Positions 25,257-38,100 of a DNA stretch of 64,000 bases are shown here, piece by piece. The stretch's first letter is position 1; each line of letters begins with the position of its first letter. The DNA lies in NCBI RefSeq assembly GCF_017654505.1, contig NC_054542.1, positions 248,001 through 312,000 on the forward strand, given 5' to 3'. Both the position numbers and the translations under genes were made by a program. The notes below the pieces were generated by a model that had not been told where the DNA came from, did no database searches, and was given only the letters and a program-made list of their open reading frames with translations. The stretch is from Polyodon spathula (lineage: Eukaryota > Chordata > Actinopteri > Acipenseriformes > Polyodontidae).

Positions 25257-28200
25257 CTACCAGGAACTTCAATTCACACTTGAAATTTAAGGCACCCCAG
25301 GGCCACCTCAGAGCCGTCTTTTCTCATGTGTGAACATTCCAAAAAAGAAAAGGCAGCCCAGGGCCGGCCCAGATTTAGGCCGCCGTTTCAATGTGGCCCA
25401 GGGCCTGCAATCCAAGACCAGGGCTGGCCTTTACATATGCATGAACACAAAGCAGACTAGGGCCGGCCTTTTCGTATCACATAACCGATGTGGTTGCATA
25501 GCTCAGCAGACACTCCCATACTCTTACGTGTGTGAAAGGTGAATAGAAAGCTGAATGCTCTGCTAGTCAAGACGGGCCAGCACAGCAGTGTGAATAGAGT
25601 CTAAGTAGGTCTCACGTGTGCAGGTTTGAGAAAAACAAATGTTAAGGCAAATATTTTTTTTATTATATAATGATATCAAATATTTGTTTATTATTTTTAA
25701 AATGATATCTGGTGCCATACTATTTGGAATGCCTTGTTTTCAGGTATTCTGTTTTGCTCCCTATGTTCACCTCAGCAATATATTTTGAATCAAAGCAAGT
25801 CTTGTTGGTTAATGATAGGGGTGGAAAGCATTGAAGGGGTGGAGTTCCTTTCACAGATAGTTATCCTCCAACAAGACCCTGCAACTAGTTAATAGCAGAA
25901 TAACACATGTCTTCATATTATTTCTAGTAAGGCCAATAAAACCTATTAAATGTGATGTACACATAACAGGCCTTAATGTAAATATTGAGCTATCTGAATT
26001 GAACTGAATGAGCATAATTACTGCTCATTAACCCAGTCTAGTGCAAACACATACAATGAATAGTGCAGTATTTTCAGCCCTTTCCTCGTTGTAAAACAAT
26101 TTCTCTTATGGTTGCTGTAATAACAATCATAGAAACTAAAGAATGCTGCTCGGAAATGATCACCAAGACATAATTCAAAATACTAAATGCAATGCATTTA
26201 AACAGATAATGTACTGTACAGGAAGCTCACACTCATAACAGCATTCTGAATCATTTCCTGGTCCTGCATAGGGTGAAATGACAGAGTGCATCTGGTAAAA
26301 GCCACAATTAATGAAATTTAATATAATGGAACCACAATTTGATTACAATGAAATGTTTTCAAGGAGACTGCATTTTTTGTGCAAACTACTATCATTGCCG
26401 AGATATAAGATATGGAGTAGCACAGTTCAATGTATACCGTAGGTTAATTTCGACTACTTGGTTTTGTACTTTAATGTAATTGTTTTGCATCTGTCATTTC
26501 ATACGTGAATTAGTTTGTAATAAAATCAAATAATTCTGTTTCCAATTGAAGATTTTGTCATGTATTTTTGATATTTTTGAAGTATTTGTGAATAATGTTC
26601 TCTTCAATGTTATATTAAAATATTATTTTATAGCCTTCTGTGCTTGTTACTTTACTAGAAACCAGACCTGTTGGCTTTGCTGTTTGTTCACATTCCTTAA
26701 AGGTAGTTTCGGCTACATGCACACAAGCTTTCTTGAAGCCTTCTTTATATATGCTCATGCAGAAGGAGGTAATACAGTAAGGTTATACGTAAGTATTCTT
26801 TGAAAAAATCATGCTATATTGATTATTTACTTTAACACAGCCTAAATCCATATACCATGTAGTACACATTTGAGGATGAAACAGAACAGAGAAATGTTCT
26901 TAAAATACAGTAGGCAGTTCTGCTTTCCTCACAGCTATTTTGACTGTCTAGCTGATAGTGTCCTGTAGTCATTAATGCTATGCTTGGATCACTCAGTATT
27001 TAGCAAGGAGAGCACTGAGAGAGATAAGCAGCACAGCTTTACTTATTACAGAGCAAGGCCTGTTATGTATTTATGCATTTGGTTGCTTCTTGCAGTACCA
27101 TGTGGAACATCTTGCCTCCAAGTTCCTCAAGCTCCATTTTAAAATCAGAGCACTGGGCAAAGGCTGTCAGGGAAACCTGTTTAAACTTCCTCCTCCCCTC
27201 CGATGTCAACACTTGTTCTTGTTCAAACAGGCAGACTAGATCATTATGATATATGAAGCATATTTGAAATATTTTCAGCTGTGGTTTTGTTTTTTTTTGG
27301 TGTGAAAGAGGAACTGTTTACTGAAATAGAAATACTTTCTGTGAAAGTGGGTTGTGTGTATCCACTGACAAGTGGGAGAGACACGGAAAAGCTGACTTTG
27401 CAATGGCACACAGGCAGCCGGAACTCATTTACGATATACAAAATTGTGCTTGTTGTTGTCATTACAAGTTGCTGCCCGATAGGGTAAGGTAGACCACAGG
27501 AAACTGTGTGATTGTACCAGTGGTGATGCAGCTCACAGGCACATATACACAAAGTGGAGTATTAAATAAACTAAAGACAGAAATGCTAAATAAAACACAG
27601 TGGGAGAAAGCACAGCTATAAAAGCAAAAGATGCCACTACCGACAGCTCCCCGCTGCAGGAACCTGTCCTCACACACCCTCCGTATACTTTTTATACTAA
27701 CTATTCTTACAAGAGTCTGGGGAAAAAAAGAGAGGCATGAAGCTATATTTGAAAATGTAATACAATAAATACATTTAAAAAACAATTGAGTCCCAGTAGG
27801 TTGTGCTCAAATGACTACAAAAGTCATTTAAAGCAAATTACTGCTGTAATAATCGCAAAAAAAAATACACATCCTTAAAACCAAAGCAAAAAATCTGAAA
27901 ACAAAGCACAATTGCATTCCACTGGTATAGTTTGTACTAGTCTGGAACATTGCTTTGTCACAGCCATGAGGTGTGTGAATGCAACAGAAAGAAGAAACCA
28001 AAAACTACAAACAACATCACGCTGGAAATTACACTATACATGACAGATTTATTTTCATAATTTCAGATAACATTTTATTTGTGACCTGCTGTGTGTTCCT
28101 CTTTTAGACGGGGATTCTCTGGCTAGTTCTCCTGTTTATTGTCTGGTATTTTCGTCTTAAAGAGTAGCTTTAAATGTCAGTTTAATTTATTTTCATTGAT

Positions 28201-29300
28201 TGCATTTGTTCTGAATGGTTGCTTCAAATATGTATTTTTCTCTATATCTTTTTTTTACTTGGCTTTGAAGTATTAGTATCTTATCCAATTATCATTCATG
28301 TTATGTGATTTCCAACTGATGTCTTCTTTCTGTTTTTTTTTTGGGTTCTAACAATCAATGGTAAATACTATATGTGCACATCATTTTTTCTAATCTATAT
28401 TTTTTGGTTGTTGTAAACATGCTGTATTATGTAATCTCGCAAATAAGCACATGTGGTATCGATGTTTTTTCCAGGACCGCTAGAATGATTATCTGGCTTC
28501 ATTGTGGGCTTTTCAAGAAGGTCTGCTCTCTCAAGTGCTGTGTGAAAACTACATGAATACAGAACGTAAAACACGTATGGCTTCAGTAGTCTAGGTAGAG
28601 CTCTTAAACAGTGACAGATGTGACATTTATCTATAGTATTTTACATTTAATCTTAAATATCTGGCACTGCAAATTGTATCAGTACTTTAAAAGTCATTCT
28701 ACACAAAGGGCCTTTCTTTTTTTATTAGAAGCAGATACAGGGAAGTGCTTTTGCTCATTTGAATGGTTTATATAGAGAAGAGACACTTTAAAGCTCCCAA
28801 ACATTCATATACATCAAGGGTTAAAATGTTTACAGCCGTCTACCCCTATTTAATAACAATTCTGGTCAAATCTGGTAAAATTGGGAAAAGTATTTCAAAA
28901 TGTTATTTTTCTTAGATCTCCTGTAATCATTTGTGTTTCATTTTGAATTCTCGATGTTTGATATCTCCAGAGTGAAATCAAGTCTGTAACCTAGTGTACA
29001 GACTGATGTCTTTAATATCACTGTAAATATATCAATACCCCTGTAACTATATTGAAGTGGTATATTGGGTGCTAGTGTCTCCCACTGTTTATACGTTACC
29101 GTATATTAAGCAATATTGAAAGTGGACTGTAAAGTAAAATCATTCTCAATTACTGTGACTCTGGCGATCAACCCTAGTTTACATCTATTACCTAGTTCTT
29201 ATGTAAAAGTTATGCTTTGATGCTTTATGAAAATGGTTTCAGATAACACGAGAGAATACAGGACAAGCCTGTTAGTGAGCCAAGAGCTTCTGGTCCCTCC
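25257..29300. other. Gene-poor spacer upstream of cysltr2
   Basis: No coding exon recognised. 25290-25480 has several irregularly spaced CCAGGGCCGGCC-like motifs in otherwise unassigned sequence, perhaps a decayed repeat. The remainder is AT-rich with no identifiable element. Confidence 0.35.
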
Positions 29301-29339
29301 CATTCACATGATAAATAAGCTAGCTTGAGAGTTTCATGT

Positions 29340-29477
29340 TCAGTCTGGAGCTTAACCCACTGCACTCAATTGCTGCAGAATGATTTTCTTAAAAAAGAGA
29401 AGGAAGTCAATGTACTGCCCATGTCGATTTAATTAGAAAAACAAAGAAGCACAGTGGACTGGCAGCAGTCTAAAAAG
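29340..29477 (+). promoter_or_regulatory. Candidate 5' untranslated exon of cysltr2
   Basis: AAAAAG followed by GTAAGT, a consensus donor, lies at 29477/29478. A TATA-like GATAAATAA sits near 29308. The next good plus-strand acceptor before the cysltr2 ATG is at 33395, which would give a 3.9-kb intron. CYSLTR2 genes in mammals have untranslated 5' exons. Start point estimated, not observed. Confidence 0.4.
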
Positions 29478-29924
29478 GTAAGTTTCTTCATGTTAAGGGT
29501 GATTTTGTATTAAAATATTATTTTTTTTCCTGTTGAAATTTCTCATAGTGTCCAAATGTTTTGCTTAAATGTGGTGTTGGATCCTATGTTTTCACAGGTC
29601 TTGTTTTGTGAAAAAAATGCCACTCATGAATCATTGATCCACAAACAAATGTATTACTGTGAAACAAATGATACGAGTAGTGGTAACAGTGTATGAAAAA
29701 TCCACCAAGATTTTTTCACATTACATTTTTAAACTAAAAGTATTTGCATCTAAAAATAATTAATTTTTTAGAATGCCTTTACATTAATAAGTGGTTGCTT
29801 TTTTGCTTGGAGACTGCTGTTTTATCTACGAGTGAACACCCAGTCTACTGGTGATCCTACTTGTGCTGTAAGCTAATGATTACTGTACTGCATGCTCTTT
29901 GTCTTGTTTTTGTCTTTAAGAGTT

Positions 29925-30145
29925 TACCATAGTAAAAGCATAGAAAAGTGTAATAAAGCACAGTGAAAGCAAAGTAAAGGAAAGGTAAGCATTTCAAAGA
30001 GCGAGGTATGGAAAAGCATATTAGTACCAAGGTAAGCTATGGTACATACAAAGGAAAAGCATGATAAACTTATGCTAGTGAGCTCACAGAACCAACTAAA
30101 AGGAAATGTGGAACTACATGAGCTCAACCCTTGCAGTCTCATCAA
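29925..30145. repeat. Dispersed repeat with AAGCAT/GGTAAG motifs, copy 1
   Basis: Contains AGTAAAAGCATAG, AAGGTAAGCAT and GAGGTATGGAAAAGCATATT. These match 58140-58440 in order, where a foreign tail is inserted. Family not identified. Confidence 0.6.
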
Positions 30146-30179
30146 AACTTAAACTAGAAATTAACTGTTTGAGGGTCAT

Positions 30180-30960
30180 CTTTGATCCTGATCTATCATT
30201 TTAGACTCATATTAGGGAAGTTACTAAAGTATCTTTTAACATTTGAGAAATATAGCCAAACTAAGACCAATTATTTCCATCTCTGATGCCAAGAGACTGA
30301 TACATGCCTTTGTTTCATCTAGAATTGATTATTCTAATCCCACTTGCAGCTGATTCAGAATACCACCGCTAGAATTCTGACTAAAACCAGGAAAAGTGAA
30401 CATATTACCCATGTTTTGGCCTCTTTACGCTGGCTCCCTGTGCAGTATAGAATTGATTTTAAGATTTTGCTGTTAACTTACAAGGCCCTGAATGGATTAG
30501 CACCTAGTTATTTGCAGGAGTTACTGACCCCATATCTTCCAAACCGCACTCTGAGATCACAGGATGCGGGGCTGCTGGTTATTCCTAGGGTCAACAAAAG
30601 CAACATGGGAGGTAGGGCTTTTTCTTGTAGAGCTCCTAAGTTATGGAATGCTCTGCCTTCATTTGTCAGGGAAGCTGGGACTGTTACAGTTTTCAAGTCA
30701 AGACTAAAAATGCATTTTTATAAAATGGCTTTCTTATCTTAGTGGGTTTTAATGTAACTTTAAAATTGCAGCTTTTGTATTATTATTGTTAATAATTGTT
30801 ATTTAAATCTGTTATTTAAATGATCTGATAGTTGCAGTTGTATGTGTGACATGCTATACAAATGTATTGTGGTTTGTTCTTTTTTTCTGCTATGTACTGT
30901 ACAGTGCTTTGAGATACTTTTGTATAAAAAGCGCTATATAAATGCAATACATAAATAAAT
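30180..30960 (+). mobile_element. L2-clade LINE, 3' end with reverse transcriptase C-terminus
   Basis: An open frame at 30344-30742 reads LIQNTTARILTKTRKSEH, LRWLPVQYRIDFKILLL, YKALNGLAPSYL, and LWNALPSFVREAG, ending KSRLKMHFYKMAF. This is the conserved C-terminus of L2/Rex-like LINE ORF2. Upstream, decayed sequence near 30170-30340 continues the protein in broken frames. The 3' end has GCGCTATATAAATGCAATA and an ATAAATA tail. 5'-truncated, lying in the putative cysltr2 intron. Confidence 0.88.
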
Positions 30961-31121
30961 ATATGCCAGATGAAGCTCTGCATCTGCTTAGCAATGCAGT
31001 GTAAAAATATTCACATTGCAGCTTTTAATATGACTCACCCTGCACACCACATTTTATAAAAAATGCGGTGAACTTATCATACAACTTAAGGAAAAAAATA
31101 AACCAAAAAACATTTTAGCAG

Positions 31122-31404
31122 TGTGACGGGGTACCCCTGTGCATATTATGATTTGTATTGTTTGGCAGGACGAGCGAGGTGACGTCCGCCTTTATTTGTT
31201 ATTGTTTTATTTTAGTTTTTAGAAAATACCTCGTGAGAATGTGTGACTGCCAGCTACTGATTGTTTAACTAAGGGGTAATAAGATAATGAATTAATAGCT
31301 AGTTACGCCCTGAGCCATAATATAAAAGACCGGCAGTTTGGCTGCACAGGGAGCATTTTGTTCAACCTGTTTATTTGTTAATTTATTATTAAATACGTGT
31401 AACA
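31122..31404 (+). mobile_element. LTR of a retroelement (probable 5' LTR)
   Basis: Begins TGTGACGGGG and ends ACGTGTAACA, with TG...CA ends. Contains TATAAAAG at 31321-31328 and ATTAAA at 31388-31393 in LTR order. Gag-like zinc-knuckle pieces follow directly, so this is likely a 5' LTR with a truncated internal part. Confidence 0.6.
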
Positions 31405-31880
31405 GCTGGCCACTCCCAGAGAAGTAGGATGATCAGAGGAGCAGCAGCAGCCACCAGGGGTTTGCCTTACCTGCCTGAAAGGGGAAGAGTGGTGCTTCGT
31501 GTGTGGCAAGGTTGGGCACATATCACCTAACTTGTTGGGAGAAGGAGCAGGTTGTCCAACCAAGGCTGGGTGAGGCACCACAAAAACGGAGGAGAAACAG
31601 GAGTCGCTGCTGCTCCTGAACACGAGAGAAGGGGGAGATGGACCCTATGATCCTGCCATGTGACCCCTGTGATACAGGGGGAGTACTCCACTGCGGAGAA
31701 GAAAGATGAGGAGTGGTGTGCCTACTGCTATCGATGTGGGCATGAGGAGGTCAACCGGGACCACAGACGAGGAGTAGGATGAACCTGAAGTCCCACTGTT
31801 GCCTGGGGAGGCCTGCTCACCGTCGCCTGGGGAGGCTAATTTGCCATCATCTGCTCGCTGTCGCCTGAGGTTGTATCATT
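31405..31880 (+). pseudogene. Gag-like zinc-knuckle remnant
   Basis: GEEWCFVCGKVGHISPN near 31468-31520 has the C-X2-C-X4-H spacing of a nucleocapsid knuckle; the last Cys is displaced or lost. A second Cys/His cluster, EEWCAYCYRCGHEEV, lies near 31708-31755 in another frame. Stops and frame changes throughout. It follows the LTR at 31122-31404; the pol region is missing. Confidence 0.5.
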
Positions 31881-32209
31881 TGTAACACAACATCTTTGAG
31901 AGAACAACTCAATTGAGCCCTTTGCTCAGTGCTGGGCTGCAAGTACCTCTTTCAACACACTGGAGAAGTTATTGTAATGAAGGGCAATGCAATGCATTTC
32001 AATACACTGAAATGTCTCCAGTTCCTCATTTTAATAAATAGTTGATTTATTAGGTACTTTTTCAAATGGCCGTGTGATATCAAAGTATTACAGCACTAAA
32101 AAGAGAAACTATTATTTGAATGAGTTTTGTTTGTTTTCAAATAACAGAACATGCCTATATTTGGTCCCCAAACCAACAGATCTTTACATCATGCAAACTT
32201 GAATTAATG

Positions 32210-33190
32210 GTTGCTAATGGTCAAACCAGTTAATAATTCCACAGACAGACAGATTCATGTGGAAGGCTGTGATCACCTTAGGGAGGAAGGCAGGGTTTGT
32301 ATGTAGTGATACCCTGATATCATCATCCCAAATACGCATACAGTAGCTGTGTACCAACAGCACCTGTGGCTCACTGACCCGCTTTGCAGAGGTGATAGCC
32401 AAGAAGAAGGCTGTGTTCATAGACAGATACTTCAACTCTATGAAATGTATGGGCTCAAGCAGAGGAGCTTCCAGTACAAAATCAAGGCTTCATTCAGGGA
32501 GAACGACCTTCCTTGGGGGTCGTAACCACCAAGCACCCTTCAAAAACCGGGTTGCTAGTATATGAGTGCCCAGTAGACATGGCATACAGATATGGCTGCT
32601 AGGTACACTCTGGCAACAGTTGGATGCGTCTGTCATCACCAACTGACGGTTGTGTATCACTCCCATCCTTATGCCTTTGCTCGGTGAGTAGCTTGCCTCC
32701 ACCAACGTAGGGCTTCCCAGCATAGGTGAGACATGGTCAGCCAACGGTGTCTGTTGCACTTGGGGTGTAGCTGAAAAGGCACTGAACCACACTTGGATTG
32801 AGTGTATCTGGAGTAATCCCAGTTGGGTGGCTGATGAGGCCGTGGCCATCAGACACAGTAATTTTTAACATAACACCAATTGTACTGTGAACCCTTGTTG
32901 AACAGGGCCAGACAGTTACGAATGGCAGCTACTCTGTTGTCCAAAAGGTAGGCTCGCATTGTAAGGGAATCCAGCCAGAGACCCAAGTAGACCATACTTT
33001 AAAACAGTATTAATTTGGAAAAGTGCGGGGGGCTAAGGAGAGGCTGAATGGCAACATGAAAAGGTGAAGGTCCTCTGAAAGGCAAAGAAGAGATACTTCC
33101 TGTGCGCTGGATGAATAGGGATGTAGAATACCCCTCCTTTCGGTCCACTGATATAAACCATTCACCTGGCCTGTCTGTCACAGTGCCTGA
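32210..33190 (-). mobile_element. DIRS-type retrotransposon fragment (RT, RNase H and recombinase parts)
   Basis: Read on the minus strand from 33190 down. WFISVDRKEGYS resembles RT motif A; IPIHPAHRKYLFFAF lies in the next frame. Then YLGLWLDSLTMRAYLLDNR and RVAAIRN (RT thumb side), QLGLLQIHSIQVWF, and GVIHNRQLVMTDAS, the RNase H start. After a deletion comes LSMNTAFFLAITSAKRVSE and NPAFLPKV, the conserved stretch of the DIRS tyrosine-recombinase ORF. Several frameshifts. Sits in the putative cysltr2 intron. Confidence 0.8.
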
Positions 33191-33240
33191 GTAAAAAAAG
33201 TTAAAGTGCCAGGTTGCTGGCGGGATATTTAACATATTGG
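33160..33240. repeat. Short dispersed repeat, copy 1
   Basis: TCACAGTGCCTGAGTAAAA followed by GTTAAAG, CAGGTTGC and GGGATATTTAACAT; the same series occurs at 38405-38475. It adjoins the DIRS fragment and may belong to that family. Not classified. Confidence 0.55.
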
Positions 33241-33436
33241 ACCAAAGAAACTTCATGAGGTGTGTACTATTCGGTTTATGCAATGATATTTTGTGTTTTC
33301 TGTAATTGTTACACAATGAAGTGCTTTCCAGGTTGCAGTGTACTTGCTAAGGTTGCTTGTCAAGATAATCAGTTGTACTTCTTTTTTTTCTGCAGAAAGA
33401 AAAACAAAACCCTGTTGAATCCCAGGTGAAACAAAC

Positions 33437-34402
33437 ATGAATAACTCCAGCAGCCATCCCAACTGTTCCATCAATGACTTCAAGTACCACGTCTATCCTG
33501 CAACGTACTTAACTATCTGGGTTGTTGGGTTTTTTGGAAATGGTGTCTCCTTGATCATCTTCTGCAAGCCTAAAAAGAAATGGAGTTCAGTCAACATGTA
33601 CCTGTTTAACTTGCTAATCTCTGACTTAATACTGGTGTGCGCTCTTCCCTTCCGCGTGACTTACTACCTGATGGAGTCACACTGGATTTTTGGGGATGCC
33701 ATGTGCAGAATCATGTCTTATGCTTTTTACCTAACCATGTACAGCAGCATCTATTTCCTGATGGTGCTCAGTATTATGCGTTTCTTGGCCATAGTGCGCC
33801 CCTATAAATTTGTGATGCTCAGAAACACAGACAGTGCCAAAATAGTGTGCTGCATAGTTTGGTTTTTTGTTGCGGCAGTTTCTTCCCCATTGCTTTTATC
33901 TGGGATTAAAAATCAGGGAGACAAAGTGAAATGCCTAGATCCTGAAAGTAGAAGTGTGCAAACTATTTTATTGATGAACTATGTGGTTCTTTTGATAGGG
34001 TTCCTTATACCTTTCACTGTCATTGTTGTCTGCTACTTCTTTGTTGTCAAAACCTTAATGAAACCCAAAAACAAGCAAAAGAAGAGACCCTCCCATAAAA
34101 AGTCATCCGCCATGGTTATCATTGTCACTTGTATTTTTTTAATTTGCTTTTTGCCTTACCACATAGTCAGGACGCTTTTTTTGGAGACCTACAGGATACA
34201 GTCCTTGCTGCCCAGCAGTGAGAGCTGTGACTATATTAACTGCATACATAAGGTAGCTGTGGTCACCCTCTGCCTTGCAGCATCAAACAGTTGCTTGGAC
34301 CCGCTGTTGTATTTCTTTGTGGGAGAAAACTTCATGTATTGGTGGAGAAAGCGCAAACAACAGACAGAATTAAAGCAGCTAAATACGAAGGACCCTAACT
34401 GA
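33437..34402 (+). CDS. cysltr2: Cysteinyl leukotriene receptor 2 (intronless coding region)
   Basis: 321 residues, one open exon. Rhodopsin-family GPCR for cysteinyl leukotrienes (LTC4/LTD4) at the plasma membrane. Seven hydrophobic segments at about 23-43, 54-72, 90-112, 135-155, 180-205, 225-247 and 272-296. N-glycosylation sites near N2, N3 and N9. FGNG in TM1, LISDL in TM2, conserved Cys90 and Cys166 for the extracellular disulfide, MRF in place of DRY (human CYSLTR2 has VRF), FLPYH in TM6 and DPLLY in TM7. WIFGDAMCRIMSY and MYSSIYFLMVLS match CYSLTR2 best. The position between rcbtb2 and the expected fndc3a agrees with human 13q14. The exon begins at a TTTCTGCAG acceptor (33395), with the ATG 41 bases downstream and A at -3. 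Other P2Y-like receptors fit less well. Confidence 0.93.
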   Translation: MNNSSSHPNCSINDFKYHVYPATYLTIWVVGFFGNGVSLIIFCKPKKKWSSVNMYLFNLLISDLILVCALPFRVTYYLMESHWIFGDAMCRIMSYAFYLTMYSSIYFLMVLSIMRFLAIVRPYKFVMLRNTDSAKIVCCIVWFFVAAVSSPLLLSGIKNQGDKVKCLDPESRSVQTILLMNYVVLLIGFLIPFTVIVVCYFFVVKTLMKPKNKQKKRPSHKKSSAMVIIVTCIFLICFLPYHIVRTLFLETYRIQSLLPSSESCDYINCIHKVAVVTLCLAASNSCLDPLLYFFVGENFMYWWRKRKQQTELKQLNTKDPN

Positions 34403-35185
34403 GGGCTCTGTGTTTTCATATCTTCTGTGAATACCAAAAAAAGTGCCTTTACTTGGGAGCTCTTTACTTGATTGTATTTTGTGAATCATATTTTATAGAA
34501 TAACTTTTCTAGCCCAGAAGACATGTTTTGTACTTGACGCTACTGAATATTTTTTTAAATCTTATTTTTAAACGCTTTTGCATTTATTCAAATCCAAATG
34601 ACAGAATGACTGGGTCAATAACATTGTTTCAAATTACTGTTGATCTACGGAAATTAATTCTCTGAATTCATCTGTTTAATTTGGATGCTCATTCATGATG
34701 ATGGCCACACGCTTCCCATTCAGTCCTATCTTATGTTTTTTTTTTTTTTTTATACCATAACTTCTTTTGTATGTATCATATCTTGACTGATCACAACAGT
34801 ATAAGGCTTTCTTTATTACGTGGCTGTTTTTGTATGTGTGTCTTAGATACTGTTATAACTCAACTGTTATTCGTTAGAAAACATTTAGATTTTAATCTCA
34901 ACCCACTTGAACACTTTACAGACACTGGATGTGGTAAAATTATACAGTGTGTATATCAACCATTTCTAGGAAGTTTGACACCTTGTCTATGGAACAGCTA
35001 TCGTATATAACAAAATGCACTTTGTTGGCATTTTAAAAGATGCACTCACTATTACTTAAAACATTTCAACTGTAACCATGTATACATCCACAAGAGACAT
35101 GTACATCTGTGTTAATGTACAGCATATAGTATATTAATCTAATCATGTACTAGACCATACATTAAAGCTTACCTGCCAATGTATT
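34403..35185 (+). other. cysltr2 3' untranslated region
   Basis: AT-rich sequence from the stop to just past ATTAAA at 35161-35166. Contains a poly-T run at 34737-34751. No other feature recognised. Confidence 0.5.
35161..35166 (+). promoter_or_regulatory. Candidate cysltr2 polyadenylation signal
   Basis: ATTAAA followed by a GT-rich segment (TGTATTTTGTGTTTTATG) at about 35180-35200, the expected arrangement. An AATAAA at 35322 is an alternative. Confidence 0.5.
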
Positions 35186-35199
35186 TTGTGTTTTATGTT

Positions 35200-38100
35200 G
35201 CATGCAAATTGAGAATGTAAGCCTTTTTAGATGCACTCAACAAAGAGGATTTGAGCCATTCTAGAACAGGTCAACCCCTGTTGGAATTCTCATTTAGTTC
35301 AGGGGAGATACGATTTTCAAAAAATAAACCATGATAACTACACATAACTACAGGGTGCATCAAGTATGCAACAAGTCTTTTTCTTTTACTAAGGAGTCTG
35401 CTGTCTCCAAATACACTAGATATGTCCTCTAGTTTTGTTATTGCTGTACATGACAAGTGTTTTGGTCTCTCCTTTAAAAAAAAAAGTTCTGCTGATTCCA
35501 CTTAACTGAATCAGTCATTCGGTTCAACGACAGGCTGCAGTCGTTAAGTACCTTTTTGACATTGGTTTATACAAACTGTGCCTTGTAATTTTATTACAGG
35601 ATAACAGGATTTGGAATCCCACTGAAAGTGAATGGCAGAAAGATGCCACTTGTCATGTAATAGCCTGTTAACTTTATCCATATAAATATAAATAATGACA
35701 AGAGATGTAAAGTTCACTGCTTTTTTCTTAAACAGAAAATAAGCCATTACTAGTGCTTGTTCCCTAAAGAATACTTGTAAAGTGTTGTAAAGACTTTTTT
35801 TTTAACGCACATGTACTTTCTATTTGTGTTTCTCAAAGCTGCTTTTAAATACTTGTGTGCACACTTCAAGAATCACAAACCCATTCCATAATCGACACTA
35901 TTTTCAGCATACATTGAAATTGTACAGCACAATGTTTGTGATTTTAGCAACCCCTAACCATTAGCAGTTTTGTTACTTTAGTCAACACAACCATGACTTC
36001 ATATAACATACACTGATAACACAGGCCACCTTGTAATTGACAGGCTGTTTGGAATGGACAAGATGATAATAGCACTGAGGCACTCAACTAACAGCATGCA
36101 CAATTTATAAATTTCACCACTATTATATTTGTATTGTATAACTTATATGTGTTTTACTTTCTCATTTCACTTGCTTTGCATTGATTCTAACCTCCTTTAT
36201 TTTATTTACTTCTGTTTAAAAATATATTTTCCATGAAGGGACTATGACTGTGACACCCTGCACATGTGCTTTTGGCAGGCATAGGGTTAAAAGTGTATGT
36301 ATGTACACTTGTACGTATGTATGTCACTGGCATGCTTATTTATGTATGTGCATCCCATTTGTTCCTTTTTTTGGTAAAATAATTTAATAGGGAGTTATAA
36401 CATGAATTTAATTTTAACAGGATATAACATGATTTTATTTTAAATATTCATTGAGCTGCAGTAAGCAGGATCTTACAGAAACTTAATGTGCTGCATGATT
36501 CAGGTTAGACCAGTCTCCCCACACTTTAACGTGTCTCTGCTTTATTACATGACCGAACAACTCAGTGACTGACAAAATGTTCTCCATGATAATTACATTA
36601 AATAATCAGTTTTAACTTAACTTATTCTCCCCTCACTATAGAATGAATGTCATGTTGCAAATCTGCGATAGTTTGCAGGTAAATGTAATGGAATTATGCT
36701 CTGATTAACAAGTATGTCAGTAACATATACAGTATATTCCCCTCCACACCACAGTAAATTCAAAATGTTCAATTAGCAGCTACTGTATCAGTAGGATGAA
36801 AAGTGCAGAAAAAAATGGTCCAAACAATGTTTCTCTCAAAAACGTCTGTGTATATTGCACAAATAATAAAACACTTAATTCCTCACAACAAGCTCTGGCA
36901 CCAGATTTACGTTTCAGTGCTAGGCCCTTTGTTTCACAAAACACCTCCCTGTAATCAACCCGTTGCCATGGTTTCTCCAATCCTTGTCTGCCCCGTGGCT
37001 GATTGCAAGGGAGTCCTTTCGTGTACGTGCAGCTATGCAAGCCCCCTAATATGGTCACCTTCTGGTTTCTGCCTACTATCGAGGCTGCCCATCTAGGAGG
37101 AAGCATACCACCGACCTTACACAGCACCCTTTCTGGTCAGGAGGGAGATACACAGTTTGGTTCCTTCGCTCTTACCTAACGAAAAAAAGAAATGGCAATG
37201 AAAATTGTATGTGGTATTGAAAGCCTAGATGTCATTAGGTAAGCAAATCAGGTGTTGTTGTCATGGTTTTTGTGCTCTTCACAGGATAATAAACCTATTA
37301 AACAGAATAAGAACATGTCGAGATTATATGATTCGAGGGTGAACAATGGAGATAACAAAATCATTCCTATAAATACATCTTACATCTTCCTGTATAAAAG
37401 ACAAACATGTTATGGTAACATTTGGTCATGTTTTATTTTAAGTTTATTAAGTGTGAACAACTAGCTTAACCATAATAGAACACTCAGTGAAAGTATATAT
37501 AAAAATACTACTGTACGTAAAACATTGATTTGACAAATGTTTTGGCTAAAGTCCTTCTCTTTTCCATTGAAGACACTGAGAAAGACTTCTAGTCAAAACC
37601 TTTGTCAATCATTTTCTTTCAGTATTTCTAAAACAACTAACAATTAATGATGTTCCTTTTTGTTATTGATTAGGTAATATATAGTAACCTTTTCATAAAC
37701 TAGGTCAGCAAACATTAAATCCCTTCTTCAGTTCTAAAAATTCCATCATTGAAATGGTGTTAAAAGGTATAATTTTTTTATATCTCTTACTCACCTGTCA
37801 TTCATGTTACTTTCTACTTTCTACTTCTACTATCTACTTTTCATTCTTATCTTCTTTCTGTTTTCTGCTTTTTGCATCATGAATGTGAGACTAATTGATA
37901 TTTGTCTGGCCTTCAACACCTGCGAGAGCTTCCCTGCTGACAATTGCATTGTGATGCGTTGGTTGAGTTATTTGCTGCTGTAAAGGAGACGCATAGAGTT
38001 CGGCATTTATAATGTTTTTATTTCAATATCAACATGAGCCAAACAAACAGTTCAAAACTACAGAAATTACATTGGTAACTAGAGGTGGAGATCAGAGGAG

